The translations under genes and the position numbers were made by a program. The notes under the pieces were generated by a model. It was given only the letters and a program-made list of their open reading frames with translations. It did not search any database and was not told the origin of the DNA. Positions 25,554-39,219 of a DNA stretch of 64,000 nt are shown piece by piece. The DNA comes from Vespa crabro (Eukaryota; Arthropoda; Insecta; Hymenoptera; Vespidae). Position 1 is the stretch's first letter. Each line of letters opens with the position of its first letter. The DNA is taken from positions 7,427,999-7,491,998 of the forward strand of contig NC_060956.1 in the NCBI RefSeq assembly GCF_910589235.1, given 5' to 3'.

Positions 25554-25567
25554 GCTACCGTGGTAAC
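25554..25567. promoter_or_regulatory. Candidate RFX X-box
   Basis: GCTACC-GT-GGTAAC is a 6+2+6 inverted repeat with one mismatch, close to the X-box recognised by RFX factors. It sits in a GC-richer, repeat-poor patch (about 25480-25690) of intron 1, so it could mark an intronic enhancer or internal promoter. Confidence 0.3.
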
Positions 25568-27062
25568 GGGATACTTTTATGCGGTTATCCAGCGGTCAGG
25601 GGGAGGGCAGGAGGCAAGCTGGACGTGAAAACGAGGCGACGAGTGGAGGTGACAAGCGGGAAATGTCTCTCGACGCGGTGGTTCTTGCGTCGGGAGACGT
25701 CCTTTTTTTCATTTTTCTTTTCTTTTATTTTCTTCCTTTTTCTTTTTCTTTTTTTTCTTATTTATCCTTGATCCTTGGTCCCCCTCCCTTTTTTTTACTC
25801 TCTGTATCGAAGTACTTACATAGCAACCCTGACATCTATCCCGATACTACCAATCGTTCTCTTAAAATCAGGGATCTCGACTCTCTTTTTTATCATGACT
25901 TTTTCACTATTTTTAGATCTTCTTTACTCTTTTTTTTTTGTTTATCAATGAAATTAGAATTTTTTTATATTATGTTTTTATTTTTTTATCATTTTTTCTT
26001 TTTTTTTTTGTAAATTTTGCAAATTATACTATACGTTTTTCTTGTGTCAGTACGGTGGTAATATTGTTTACAAATGATATTCCTAATTTTGACATAGTTC
26101 ATAATATTTTATCGATTATACTAATTGACATTGTTGAGATTGATTAAATTTTTTTCTTTATGATAAAAACATTGTGTATTATATATGCGCGTGAATGTAG
26201 ATTAAAGTATAAATTTGTGTTTTATTATGAATAATAAAACCGATAAAGGATTATTATCTATTAGAAATAGGATAATCATTTATCGACATTTTGTATTTAG
26301 AACAATAAAAAATTACTTCGTATCTTTGTCGAAAACCATTAATAATATTTTATATATTCTATATTTTTATTTGTTTGAAAATACTTTTATATTTAATTTT
26401 TTTAAGTTATATCGGATATATGTAATTTCTTAGATACATAAGATGCATAAGATCGATTTACTTAGTGAACACTCGAGTTATATTAATTCTAAGCGGATAT
26501 TATCTCTATAAGATATATTTCAGTCGATGATTGCCAAGCAGTAATTTTATTCCCTAGATTCTAGAGTTACGATTTAGTTTGAAACGTCTGCTATTCGAAT
26601 ACACAAATAATGAATCATACCGATAACAAAGGTAATTCGAAAAGTTATCGTCAAATCCCACGCGCCAATTTGCTTTAATGGTTGATTCTAACAAAAAGCA
26701 AATGACACGAGATAGACAATTTCCGGTTGAAGTACCAATGTACCAAATGACCATAAACGTTAAGAAATCTTATTAGAATCGTTTAATTTCGTAGCAAAAG
26801 TGGAGTACCTAAATACCATCGTTTTACCGCGCAGGTCAAGATACAGTAAAAGGAAAGCAGGTGAGTTGAGCCTATTAGTAGGTAAAGCCGTGCTGGTTTT
26901 ACTTACCGCCACTATATACCTGCCTTTTCACCCCGCAGATACGATTAATACTAGCCAACCCTTTCACTTCTAACGGGTGATCTCCGATCGACCTTAGATT
27001 TCCCACTTGGTAGCACCTTTGACTCCGTTATACAATAAATTTCTATCAAATTCTCTCCCTCC

Positions 27063-27105
<43 letters not shown>

Positions 27106-28337
27106 CTTTTTTTTTCTTCAACTTCTTCTTTAGTTCTTGGCGAAGGAAACAAATCGACGATATATCATATATTTTTTATTACGAGAAAATAAATCAACAA
27201 TTGCATAGTAAAGTTAATCAAATCTTTTTTCTTTTTTTAAAGAAAAATTAAAAATAATTCATCAGGATAATAAATATCTTTATATATATTTTATGTTCTC
27301 CAATTTTAATGTTTCCCCAATAGGTATTTCAATGTAAAAGAAGAGTACTGAGTACTTTGTAAAACTAGTTGGATGGTTTGCTTGATTTTGTTCTCTCAAC
27401 GAGATTACTTGTTTTTGCTGGCAACCAAAGGAGCGTATCATAAATCGTAGAGGTACGAACGATTCGTAAGAAGAAATCCATAGGTTTCTTTACTTTCTAA
27501 CGGATGCTTGTAACAACTGAGCTAGAACGTTGTAAGTTCTGATGGGTTGAACGGAGAAAAAAAAAAGGATAAAATAAAAAAAGAAAAAAGAAGAAAGAAA
27601 AGAATATAATGGAAAAAAAAAAAAAGAAAAATTTGCGAGATGAGCAAGTTGTTTCGCAACAAAACGACGAAGAATCGAAGAAAAAAGAATTCGATCCATC
27701 GAGATATATTAGCTATTGACGTTGCGATAACGTTAGCAATAAAACTCGTAGAAAAATTAAAAATCTCTCTTTCATCGAATCGATCGATTTCGTTTTATTG
27801 CTTGTCGACACAAACCTTCTTACTCAGAAACCATGGAGAGGCACGTGTCGCGTTAAATTTGCATAATTTATCATCAGCTTCATTCATCGCGATAATATGT
27901 ACATACGTATGAACATACACACAACACGCGCGAGTACACCTATACAAACAAATTGTAATCTTTTGCGATAGAAAAACGATAAGAGAAAAAATAAGTGTTT
28001 CGATTTTCGATTTCTGAAGAAAAAGAAGAAGAAGGAGAGTAGGAAAAAAAAAGAAAAGAAAAAGATGAAAGTAAAAGAAAAAAAAAAGAAGTTAAATCTC
28101 TTCTCAATAAATCAGTGACTTTCTCACGTTGGAACAACGCTTTACGAGAATGAAACTTTCGATTCCTCGTTTCTAATAGTGCGAGTTATATTGGACATCT
28201 AATCGAGCGGAAATTCGTAATAGAAGCAAATTTATCTTTTTTTTTTCTACGAACGATGATATATAGTTGGTGAAATGATTTTCAAAGATTCCCGTATCGA
28301 AATAAAAAGGAGAGAAAAGAGAAAGAAAGAAAGAGAG

Positions 28338-28340
<3 letters not shown>

Positions 28341-28393
<53 letters not shown>
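28341..28393. repeat. (GA)n microsatellite
   Basis: Near-perfect GA run. Confidence 0.95.
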
Positions 28394-28397
<4 letters not shown>

Positions 28398-28818
28398 TAC
28401 TAGATTTGCTTCAGAGCATTACTGCGTGTGCTCCAATTCCAGGGTCGAAGGGTGTTCTTAAAAGCCCTCCTCTCTCTCTCTCTCTCTCTCTCATCGAAGC
28501 TTAGATATCCTTGTTTTATCTCGAGCGTTTCTTTTTTTCCGGTCTCCCTATCTTCTCTCTTTCTCTTCTTCTGAAGACGTTGATTCGTCATCATGTCCTT
28601 TTCTACCTTCCCTCTTTCGTCTCTGATGATTTTTCGCAGAATGCGAATAATAGCAAGAGTGATAGAAAAAGAGAAAAAGAAAGAGAAAGAGAGAAAGAGA
28701 ATGTGTGTGTGAGAGAGAGAGAGAGAGAGGAGAGAGAGTATAAAAGAAGTCTTTGTGACAGTATGAGGGACATGGCGTCTCCGTAAATAGTTCATGGGAC
28801 CCCCTTAAGAACCCCACG

Positions 28819-28824
<6 letters not shown>

Positions 28825-28899
<75 letters not shown>

Positions 28900-28904
28900 G
28901 AGAA
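28825..28904. repeat. (GA)n microsatellite
   Basis: About 80 bp of GA with one T interruption. Confidence 0.95.
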
Positions 28905-29561
28905 AGAAACAGACGTGCCACACGAGCGTCGTACGCAAATGGTGACACACGCTTCACACTTTCGACATGTATATGCCTGAGGAGTGCCGATAAAACTGGA
29001 TTTCAAGGTGCGAGGATGCTGCCGAAGAGAGGAGGATCCCAAACGAGATATGGATATTTCTCATCGTAGAGATTCGATTGTATAGTACGATTGAAACTTC
29101 CTCGATTGAATTTATTTCTTTTTCTCTTTAATATTTTTTTTTATATTTTTTGTTCTCTCTCCCTCTCTCTCTCTCTTTCTCTCTCTGTTTTTTTTTCTTT
29201 TGCCTTTTTTTCTTTTCTTTTTTTTTTTTTTTCGTTTTTGCCCTCCATCAATCGATCAATCAATTCAAGGTTGAATTTTGGAAGGATTGAAACTCGATTA
29301 TTTGTATAATAATTTATATAATAGATAATCCAACGTATTTAATTGTCGATTACTAGTTTCCTTAGACTTAAATACTTAGGTAAGGTATTCCGATGTTGTA
29401 AATAGGATAGAAAATTAAAGCATACTGTGGAATTAACCACGCTCCACAAGTGCCATTGATGAAAACTAGCTACGACCGGGGATTAAGATGCGCATATAGA
29501 TACGCTTCTACCCTATTTGATCGTATACTTGCTTTGAACGTCTTCAGAAAGAGCGGGAGAG

Positions 29562-29567
<6 letters not shown>

Positions 29568-29618
<51 letters not shown>
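29568..29618. repeat. (GA)n microsatellite
   Basis: Pure GA run. Confidence 0.95.
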
Positions 29619-29620
<2 letters not shown>

Positions 29621-29707
29621 AAGATGAGCCCTTTTGATATGAAACCTCCTGAGAAATACCGCCCATGCTAGTATTACACGTTTAAAGGGAATAATCCTCA
29701 GAGAATT

Positions 29708-29709
<2 letters not shown>

Positions 29710-29758
<49 letters not shown>
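29710..29758. repeat. (CT)n microsatellite
   Basis: CT run with one TTT interruption. With the GA run 100 bp before it, it forms a large inverted purine/pyrimidine pair. Confidence 0.9.
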
Positions 29759-29760
<2 letters not shown>

Positions 29761-30418
29761 ATTAAAAGAAAAATTAGAGCAAGAGGATCTTCACCGTATT
29801 AGTCAGCATACGAAGAAGATTTCTCTTTAAATGACACGTAAGCAAGTACAAAGGATAAAGTTTGAATTATCTAAAAAAATATTTAAAATGTATAACCATA
29901 TCGAAATATTATTTAGACCATTCTATCAGTATTCATCTTACGTACATTAATTCCATTCATTTAATCGTGAATTAATTCGAATTCCTCGAGTCGTAGTATT
30001 ACGGATCAAAATGATCCATGAATTGGAAGGTGATCGATTGAAAGTCTAGAATCGATTATAATTACCGAAACGAAATTCTTTCATCCCGATTGGCAATAAT
30101 AATAATAATAATAATCTTGCACGATCACATTCTCCTTTCATGATCAGGAAATTATTATTATAAGTCGATCGTGTCTTCTTCCAAAATCCAATATGAGAGT
30201 CTTGTTTTCGAGAAAAGTAATCGATAAAGCAGATCGAGATATCTCTTATCGATTTCTATCAAAGATATGAATGTATACTGCACATATGTCTCTCTGTGTA
30301 TGTTTGTTTGTTTGTACGTAAACTATGTGTTATGTTGTACTTCTTTGCTTCGGCCATCGTAATTTATATATACTGTTTATGTATATATAAACATATACAC
30401 ATATGTACATACATACAT

Positions 30419-30469
<51 letters not shown>

Positions 30470-30801
30470 CGCACGTGCACATGTGTGTACGTAGAATATA
30501 TGCGAGGTGTTCCGCTCGAATAGGTTAAACGCACGTCGACGATCGTCGTCGTGACTTAGGGTAGGTTCGTTGTCGCTCGATTCGAATCTCGGCCACAAAC
30601 GACTCGATCTCTGCCTTTCACTAAACGCTCGACGGTCTTCTTTTACACGTATTTGGGATTCGAGCGCGTTCGAGCTTCTCGCGTGCCATTTACCATTTAA
30701 GACTATAAATCACGGATACATTGGGCACGCGTTTTCGTCCCTTCCTTCGGTTCTAAAACATCCTATTCTCGATAAATGATATTCTACATACATAACATAC
30801 A

Positions 30802-30837
<36 letters not shown>

Positions 30838-31701
30838 TATATATATATGTAACTGTTCGTATTTATGTACTCGATTGACAAAATCGAGTGTCAATGTGAT
30901 ACGAAGAAGGAAATGAGAGAAGGAAGAGGAGGATGCAAGGGACAATTTTATCTCTCGTAAGAGTTGCTCCTTATCAGTTCCAGTTATAGATAAAAATATC
31001 CGTTATACGATGCATATATATATATATATATACATACACATATGTATATGTATATAAGTATACTTTAGGTTTGCGAGTTTCAAATGAGAATAAGCAAAAC
31101 TTCGTAAAGTAATCGATTTACGTTCACGAGAGCCTTTCCAAGTCGAATACTTTGTTGTATTTATCATAATATTCTTGACTCGTTTTAGGAATCTTCTCTC
31201 TCTCTCTCTCCTTCCCTCTCTCTCTCTCTCTTTCTAGAAGTTTCATCGTCTTTGGATTATTATCATTATTTTGGTTATTATTTTTCTTATTTATCTTTAT
31301 TCTTTTCTTTTTTATCTTCTTTTCATTTTTATTTTTCAAACATTGATTCTTCTGTCCCCCAACTTTCTTCTTGCATAACAATAAACTTCTTCTCCTTCCC
31401 TTTTCTCTTTTTCTTCTTCTTCATCATCTTCTTCTCATTATGTTATATACATAGATACATAGCTATCAGTAAAACGATAAGAGACACGCAAACATTTTCC
31501 CAACGTTTATCCATCATTTTTTCTCCGATCCTATCGACAATCGTTTTGTCGCGACCCCTTTAAGCCGGATTTCTAGGTAGTCAGTAAAGAAAAGGATAGA
31601 AGATCTGAAGAAGAAGATTGTACAGAAGAGAATCGCACGTAGAATAGCACGTCGAACCGGGTTCAACTCCGATTCAACGATCTATCGAACGACCGACTAA
31701 A

Positions 31702-31733
31702 CGACCGACCGACCGACCGACCGACCGACCGAC
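31702..31733. repeat. (GACC)n tetranucleotide repeat
   Basis: About eight CGAC/GACC units, unusually GC-rich for this window. A GACC variant recurs just downstream at 31744-31750. Confidence 0.9.
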
Positions 31734-32912
31734 AAATCGGCAGACCGACCAAGGTAGCAACCAGTCTTCTTGTCGAGGGAAAAGCGGTTGTGAAAATGTT
31801 TCGTCGGAGTCGTGAGCGCCCGACATCTCTAAGTAAGCGCGATCCAGGATCTACAAGATCCACCGTGGACTCTCTCGTATGGAAGAGCGCTCCATTCTCG
31901 ATTAGGTGTATCTAATAGATTTTCTAACGAGTTGAAAGTGTTCTTGAAAAATTATCTCGACGAATGTACGCGATTTTTCTTTTCTAATTCTTTTTTATTT
32001 TTTATTTTTGTTTTTTGTTTTTGCTTTTGTTTTTTTTTTTTTTTTTTTTTTTTGAATTTACTTATTAATTCTCTATGACTTGAATTTTCTTCGGAATCTA
32101 CGAAACAATATTATGTAATGAAAAAGTTATAGTATCATTTATATTAATATATATACATATGTATACATATGTGTATATATATATATATACATATACATAT
32201 ACATAAAATGTAATAGTATAATTATACTGGTATAAGCAATAAAATAATATTTTCACATTGTAAAATTTTGTTTATATATTAGTATATAAAATTACTAGTA
32301 AATGTATATGTTTATTAGTTTATTTACCTAGCAATTTTATATACTAGCGTAAATAAAGATAGTAAAATTAATAGTAAATATGGTAATAATATAAGTAATA
32401 TTGTAATTATACTGTTATAAGCGAGATATTGCAATAATTATAAAAAATAAAATAATTAAAAAAATATGACAAACTATGGAAATGAAGTTTCCGTCGATAA
32501 AGTAAAATAAAATTGAAAAAAAAAAAAAAAAATTAAAAAATAGCTGATCGTGTAAATTCGAAATTACATATGCTCTTATAGAAACTTTAAATCGACATTC
32601 TATGTCTATATGTATATATACGATTAGAATTTCTAATTAGTCGACAAAACGTTGATAAATTCTTCGTTTATTTTCTCTTTATTTTCTTTTTTCTTTTCCT
32701 TGATTATTAAGTGCAATATTATTTATTGTTTCAGGACTTCTTTTTGAAATAATGTTTTGTATTCGAGAATTCCTCGAGAAGATATCACGTCAACTATGCT
32801 TTTTCTCAAGCTTTCTAGCACTTAAAGCCGGACATGGTTCTTCTCGAGCACGTGCGTTACTTGTCTTTCTCTCTCTCTCTCTCTCCCTCTCCCTCCCCCT
32901 CCCCCTCTCTCC

Positions 32913-32967
<55 letters not shown>
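32913..32967. repeat. (CTTT)n microsatellite
   Basis: About 13 CTTT units following C-rich CT repeats (32870-32912). Confidence 0.95.
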
Positions 32968-33247
32968 GCTTTCATCGTTGCGTATATACATACACAAATT
33001 AATTAGAGACGCTTGACAAGGAGTCTGCGAGTCTCTCAAGTGGGCGCAATTAGACGCCCTCGTCTTGTTCGTCGACCAAGGAGAAAAAGTGCGAAGAAAG
33101 TTCGTTGGTACGTTGCCGAGATCACAAGAGATGGAAGGAGAAAGTATCCTCTTGGAACGAATTAAACGACCCGTCGGGAACTTTTCTTTCTTGTTTCTGC
33201 GTCTCCTTTCTTTTTATATATACATATCTATCTGTCGACATATTACG

Positions 33248-33248
<1 letters not shown>

Positions 33249-33314
<66 letters not shown>
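33249..33314. repeat. Compound (AT)n-(GT)n microsatellite
   Basis: About 28 bp of AT passes directly into about 38 bp of GT with a single A interruption near the end. Confidence 0.95.
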
Positions 33315-33322
<8 letters not shown>

Positions 33323-34869
33323 GTAAATATATAGTCTAAAAAATAGTGACATTTACGAGTACACAATGTGTCTCCTAAACGAAAGACGATTAAAAAGTCC
33401 GCAAGAGTAATTAAGAACGAATATAGAAGACACACGTGATGTGATCTTGTACAAAAACATTCAAAAATTATCGGTCATCGTTCTCAAATGATAATACACA
33501 CAGAACAAAATAGCTTCCGACCAAATTTTCTTTCATTGACTGTACTCTCGGATGATTGGTTTAACTCTGTAGATGGGAAACATCTTGCATGCCAGGTCAT
33601 TGGGTTGATAATGATAGAGGAGATACATGATAAAGGGGGAACGTAAGAAGGAGAGAGCAAGAGAGAGGAAGGGAGAGGGGGAGAGAGAGAAAGAGAAAGA
33701 GAAAGAGAGAAATACATTCGAGAAGGAACGTCCAAATTCATTTTATACGAAGAGGATCCTCGAGCGTGCGTCGTCGAACAGCTGATGGGAATAACGTAAA
33801 TATGTATGTGTGTATATGTGTGCGCATGCGTTATGTAGACAGGAAATGGTCTCTCGTTTCTCTTTCTCTCTATTTAAGAGAGAGATAGATAGATAAAGAG
33901 AGAAGGGGCAGATTATAACGGGTGTTTTTTTTTCTTTACGTTCTTATAAAATCAAAGACAAAGAGAGAAAACTTAAGCCCATTTATATAAGAAATAACAA
34001 GAAACATTATATTTTATATTTAGTTACGAGGATAAGATAAGTATGTTAAAGTTGTTAACGTTAAAACATATTCATTGTTATTTTTTTATTTTTTTATTTT
34101 TTTTTATGAAATTATGAGAACGTGAAGAGAATCGAAAACGAAATGGCTAAGGTTCGAGGAATCAAGAATCGTGAAGTGAATAGGATCGAAGGGAAAAGAA
34201 GGGCAGTGTAGTAAAAAGAAGAAAGATCCTGAAAGGAGATAGTCGATAAATTTTGATGGCGGTTGAGTCAAATGGTAGAGTAACAGCTGACTCGGGTCTT
34301 GCGTGTATGGAATAGAAAAAGAGAGAAAAAGAAAGATAGATATAAGTCGTATTATTTCGAAAAGAATTATGGAATGTAAGAAAAGAAAAAAGAAAAAAGA
34401 AAAGAAAAGAAAAGAAAAAATGGAATTACAAATGATAAAATCGGAGAATCTTGAGATATCTGTAAGATCGTAGATTAGAAATATGTATGTTGGAGAATTT
34501 CAAAACGAAAAAAAAAAAGAAAAAGAAAAAAGAACAAGCTTTAGGAGTTATCTTAAAAGAATATTCGAATTGACAATGTGTAAATCTTTATCGTCGTTGT
34601 TAATTCAAAGCGTTCTTGTGAGTCAGCAAGTGGCAATAATCGCTGCGTTTGATCGATATTCACCAAACTCAACGCTATCTCAAGGACGAAAGACAAGTAT
34701 CGTATGCGTTCCATTTCCTTTGCCGTTGTCGTCGTGGTCGTTGACGTTATCGTCAAGGAAGCGATTTTCTTCGTTCTTCGCTCTAATCCCACCTGATTTT
34801 CGTCGTCCTCGTTCTTCACGATGTAATTACGTGAGCCGAGAATATGTCGAACGTCGTAAGTACACACAC

Positions 34870-34871
<2 letters not shown>

Positions 34872-34921
<50 letters not shown>
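34872..34921. repeat. (AT)n microsatellite
   Basis: About 24 AT units. Confidence 0.95.
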
Positions 34922-34928
<7 letters not shown>

Positions 34929-35544
34929 AAGAAAATATGTATATAAATAGATAGATAGACATATGCATATGCATGCAATACTAAATTCGTTGGTAACGAG
35001 GAGCAATTTAACTCGATGTAGCGACTCACTTTACGAATAAGACATTAAATTACCATGGAGCATTATGTTATTAGCAAGATGGGAGCATAAGCGCATAACA
35101 CGTGACGTGTTACACATAACGAAGAAGAGGAAAAGAGAGAGAGAAAAAGAGAGAGAGAGAGAGAGAGAGAAGAGAAAGAAGTAGAAAAAGAAAAAGAAGG
35201 AAGGAAAAAAGGACAAAAAGGTACCACTTTTTCTCTCGCTTACTCTCGTGTAACTAAGTACCAACTTACGTGTTAGTGTACGTTCTTACATATATATATT
35301 ATATATAGAGAAAGAGAGAACTGGAATGATTCCAATAACGAGCCAGCCACCTTCGATGCAACTCGCGCGCTCGTTATATTTCAGCAAGGCTGCACGCTCT
35401 CCTATCCAACCGCTAGGTAGACTTTTTTTTGTGGGTTAACTAAGCGGCCATTCGCCGCTATACAAGCCGAAGATAAGTAGAACGATCCATGAGTCCACTG
35501 GTACGTTCTTTTTCTTCCGTCTTTCTCCTTCCGTTCGTTTATTC

Positions 35545-35584
35545 GTTAGTTAGTTAGTTAGTTAGTTAGTAAGTTAGTTAGTTA
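35545..35584. repeat. (TTAG)n microsatellite
   Basis: About ten TTAG units with one AAG slip. It is one base short of the insect telomere unit TTAGG, so it is an ordinary tetranucleotide repeat. Confidence 0.9.
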
Positions 35585-37014
35585 ATTCTTCGTTCACTTG
35601 TTACTTATTGAACGTAATACTTCATTACATTTACGTAATTCTAAAGTACAATTTTTTCACCTGTTGTTTTTTTTTCAATCGAAATTAAATTGTATAATTT
35701 ATTTTACTGAATGAAGGGAATTTTCTTACCAATGATAAAAATTATCTCATAATAAATTTTTCCTATTGACTATTAATGAATTTTCTGAATTGAATTATAT
35801 GAAAGGTTTGTTAGTTGTCTAATTTGTCTCTCTTTTTCCTTTTCTTTCTCTTTTTTTTTTCTTTTTTTTTTTTGCATTTCTCAAAGTTAGAATGTTTTTA
35901 TTCCATTGAAAGACGAATAATTTCTCCTAAATAATTATTCATGCTTTCTATCTAATGTCATAAATTTAATGGAATTAATTGAAAAATTACAAAGGGGTTA
36001 CAGAAATAGAAAAACAATGTAATAATGAAAAAAATTCCGGTAATTTCATCGTGCGTTAAATCACATAATCGAAGTAGCGTGACGCAAACGGGATCGAGAG
36101 TCGATAGGAATTCAACCCACTTAACTGTGATCCCCATTATTATGAAGTCTAATGCGTCTTTTCTATCTATCTTTCTCTCTCTTTTTTTCTCTCTCTCTCT
36201 TTCTCTTTCTCTCCATCTATCTCTTTCTTTTTCTATCGTATGTTAAATCATTATATAGTCGTTCCGATTCGTGGTTTATACGTATCGCGTTGACCCAGAA
36301 CTATCGTCTTGCTTTTATATCGTCGTGAACCATCGTCACTTATGTTAGTTGTTGGAAAAAGAAAGATAAATAGACTAGCCAACCTTAATCCATAAGACTC
36401 TTCTTCCTTCCTTCATGTTTTTAGATAAGCTATTATCTGTCTTGCCTTGGCAAATGCGAATAATGATCGAAGGTCGATTTTTATCGGGCAATATTTTTTC
36501 ATTATTTATGAAAGAAAAAGAGAGAAAGAGAGAGAGCGAGAGAGAGAGAGAGAGTTCAATCTTCTCGTTGTTTCTCGAATATTAAAATTAATGGCCGTCG
36601 TCCTCCTTGACATCTTCTTTTCGAAAACCAGCCTCTCTTTCTCCCTCTCTCTCTCTCTCTCTCCCTCTCTTTCTCACTTTCTCACTCTCTTTCTCTTTGC
36701 TGCAGGAACTGGTCTTCTCTCATAGTCTTGTAGAAAAATTTTCCCGCTCTCCCCCTCTCTTTCTCTTTCTCTTTCTCTTTTTCTCTTTCTCTCTTTTGAC
36801 ACACGTGCATCAATGCTTTGCATTACATCGTTGCAAGAGCAACATTGACGTCACGAGCTATGATGAACTGACAGGATGTCTGGACGGATTCTGTGAGAAA
36901 GTCTTCGAGATATCTCGAGGGATGTTTCCTCAGAGGGAAATAATATATATATATATTTTTTTTCTTAATTATTCTTAATCATTCGAATTGATCTCCCTGT
37001 TTTTTTTCTTTTTT

Positions 37015-37061
<47 letters not shown>

Positions 37062-37133
37062 TTTTCTTCGTAGCTAAATGAAGGCGAACAGAAACTGCTT
37101 TCGACAGGTTCATTTATTCATGATTCTTTTTCT

Positions 37134-37136
<3 letters not shown>

Positions 37137-37188
<52 letters not shown>

Positions 37189-37227
37189 AGAAAAAGAAAA
37201 AGAAAAAGAAAAAGAAAAAGAAAAACA
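37137..37227. repeat. Compound (CT)n-(AAAAAG)n repeat
   Basis: A 50-bp CT run switches abruptly to seven AAAAAG units, from pyrimidine-only to purine-only on the same strand. Another (CT)n lies 80 bp upstream at 37018-37054. Confidence 0.95.
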
Positions 37228-38104
37228 GCGTTGACAGCAGAATTCTGTTGGAAGATCGAGAAAGGGGAACAGCTGTAGCTAATGATTTCGAAAGGAGGAG
37301 TGAATGGAGAAAAAAAAGAAAAAAGGAAAAAGAAAAAGAAAAAAGAAAAAGAAAAGCTAAGGAGAAACAATTTGTATGAAGCTACGTATATGGTAGGCAA
37401 ATCATGTGCTTCTTCTGACACCCTGGCTTTCATTATCCAAGGAGTAGTGTTACCACGTATATATAACCCTTGTGCAATAATTGCAAGAAAGCAAGGCAAG
37501 ACGTCTGCAGCTGCTGCGTCACTACGAAGTCCTTCTTTTAGGCCCTCCCTCCTGTTATATACCCTTCCCTATATACCTTTATGCCTATATCTACCTACAT
37601 GAGGAAGGAAGAAAATGCATTTAGTCGATTCTCGTCGATATGCGGGGTTCATAGGAACCCCTGTTTTTTGTTCACAGAGTGTACGCCATTCCATATAATT
37701 TGACGGAACCGTGACGAGTCCTTGTTCGAACGAAAAATCAACCACCTTTTTATGCGGTATAGCCTTGTAACTTTTAAAAAATAGGGGGATATATAGTATC
37801 GTACACGCCCACGGTGAACGAAAGCTTACTTTCTTACTTCCTCCTTCATCCCCTATCGTTGTTTCTCGCGATAAATCGTTTCTCTAACGGTCATGGTATT
37901 CAACAGCTTCCAACGTCAATTAAATATTTCCTAAACGGATTGCCCTAACCATCGCATCAAATTACACCCCTGCTGTCCCTTCCTCTTTACCCTGCAAAAT
38001 GTTATCGAATGAAAGAAATGCAAGGAGACCCATGGAGAAAATTGGATTTCCATAAAGTTTATAATTGTAAATACGTACGTATGCATATATATATGTATGT
38101 AAGC

Positions 38105-38107
<3 letters not shown>

Positions 38108-38154
<47 letters not shown>
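38108..38154. repeat. (AT)n microsatellite
   Basis: About 23 AT units. Confidence 0.95.
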
Positions 38155-38158
<4 letters not shown>

Positions 38159-38303
38159 TTACATATATATTTATGTACAATACTTAGAAACTTGTTTCTG
38201 TTAGTATTATTCGTTCAATTTTATTTTATATAATTTATTTTTATCTTTAATGATTATTATTAATGATTAAGTATCCAGTTTTGTCCCGTTAAATAATAAA
38301 AGT

Positions 38304-38333
38304 CGAGTGGTAAGTAATCTACCTTACCACTTG
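38304..38333. other. Short hairpin-forming inverted repeat
   Basis: AGTGGTAAG and CTTACCACT pair perfectly over 9 bp around an 8-nt loop, extended by one wobble and one C-G pair. It is too short to call a structured RNA gene. Confidence 0.5.
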
Positions 38334-38643
38334 GTGGTAAAAAGTTGGCATTGGTAAACCGGTGCGGGACAATTAATTTTTCAATGGAAAGAGTTATGAA
38401 GCACGTTCTTCTCCATATATATCGTATATCTATCTCTTCTTTTTTTTTCTTTCTCTTTCTCTTGAATGGGGTTGCTCCTTCGAGAATCAAGGGGCAAAAT
38501 CGACGTAATGGCGATACCAACCCTTTGACCAGCTGTATGCCGGTACAATGCTAGTCAACGAAAAATCATGCGACAATGTTATCTCGATCTGTTTCGCTTT
38601 TGTAGGGTCGTGCCCGGATTGAATCGTCAACGAATCGAGTTTT

Positions 38644-38647
<4 letters not shown>

Positions 38648-38683
<36 letters not shown>

Positions 38684-38690
38684 TCATTCT
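38648..38690. repeat. (CT)n microsatellite
   Basis: Near-pure CT run. Confidence 0.95.
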
Positions 38691-39179
38691 CTCTACTTCT
38701 TTTCTTCTATCACTGTCTCGTAGCGCCACTTTTTCATCATAAATATCTCAAAAGAATTTCTTTCAATCTGATTTCATTCGAATTCGATCGATACTATTGT
38801 CATGATCGAAGATACTTCGAGATCTATGTATTTACTTATGTATGTATATTCCAAACAAGTTACCACGCGAAAATGATTCATGTAATAACAATCCTAACAC
38901 GTTCGGCCACACTTGGTCAGCAGAAGAATGGAATTCTTGACAAACGCTATTGTACACTAGGTACTCTTGACAAAGGCACTAGCATGCGTTTGGCTTTCTC
39001 GAAAAAGCAAACAAGCTCAACCCTTTCATAGTTCACCGTAGAGTTTTTAATCCCAGGGAAGAGAACCAATGAGGGACACTCCGTCCTATGGCGTTTTGGT
39101 CAGTAATTCGAAAAAGAAAACGAAGGGTAGCTGATGGCTATGGTAAACCGGTCTTTTTTAACTGTGCTGTTTCTTCCGC

Positions 39180-39219
<40 letters not shown>

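Noticed and set aside
26835..26860. 26-nt microexon between GCGCAG and GTGAGT in intron 1
   Set aside because: Signals look good, but 26 nt would shift the PH-domain frame between exon 1 and exon 2. Kept only as a chance match.
31640..31680. GGTTCAACTCC resembling a tRNA B box
   Set aside because: No A box or cloverleaf can be drawn upstream.
32736..32870. Segment after TTGTTTCAG that could follow exon 1 in frame
   Set aside because: Only a poor donor (GTGCGT) is available and inserting it would break the PH fold. No support for an alternative exon.
34483..34923. 146-codon + strand frame and a 158-codon antisense frame over the same DNA
   Set aside because: Both are open because of local composition and (AT)n. 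Neither has a domain, and a GTAAGT at 34856 alone is not enough.
35545..35584. Telomere-like repeat
   Set aside because: The unit is TTAG, not the insect telomere unit TTAGG, and the array is short and internal.
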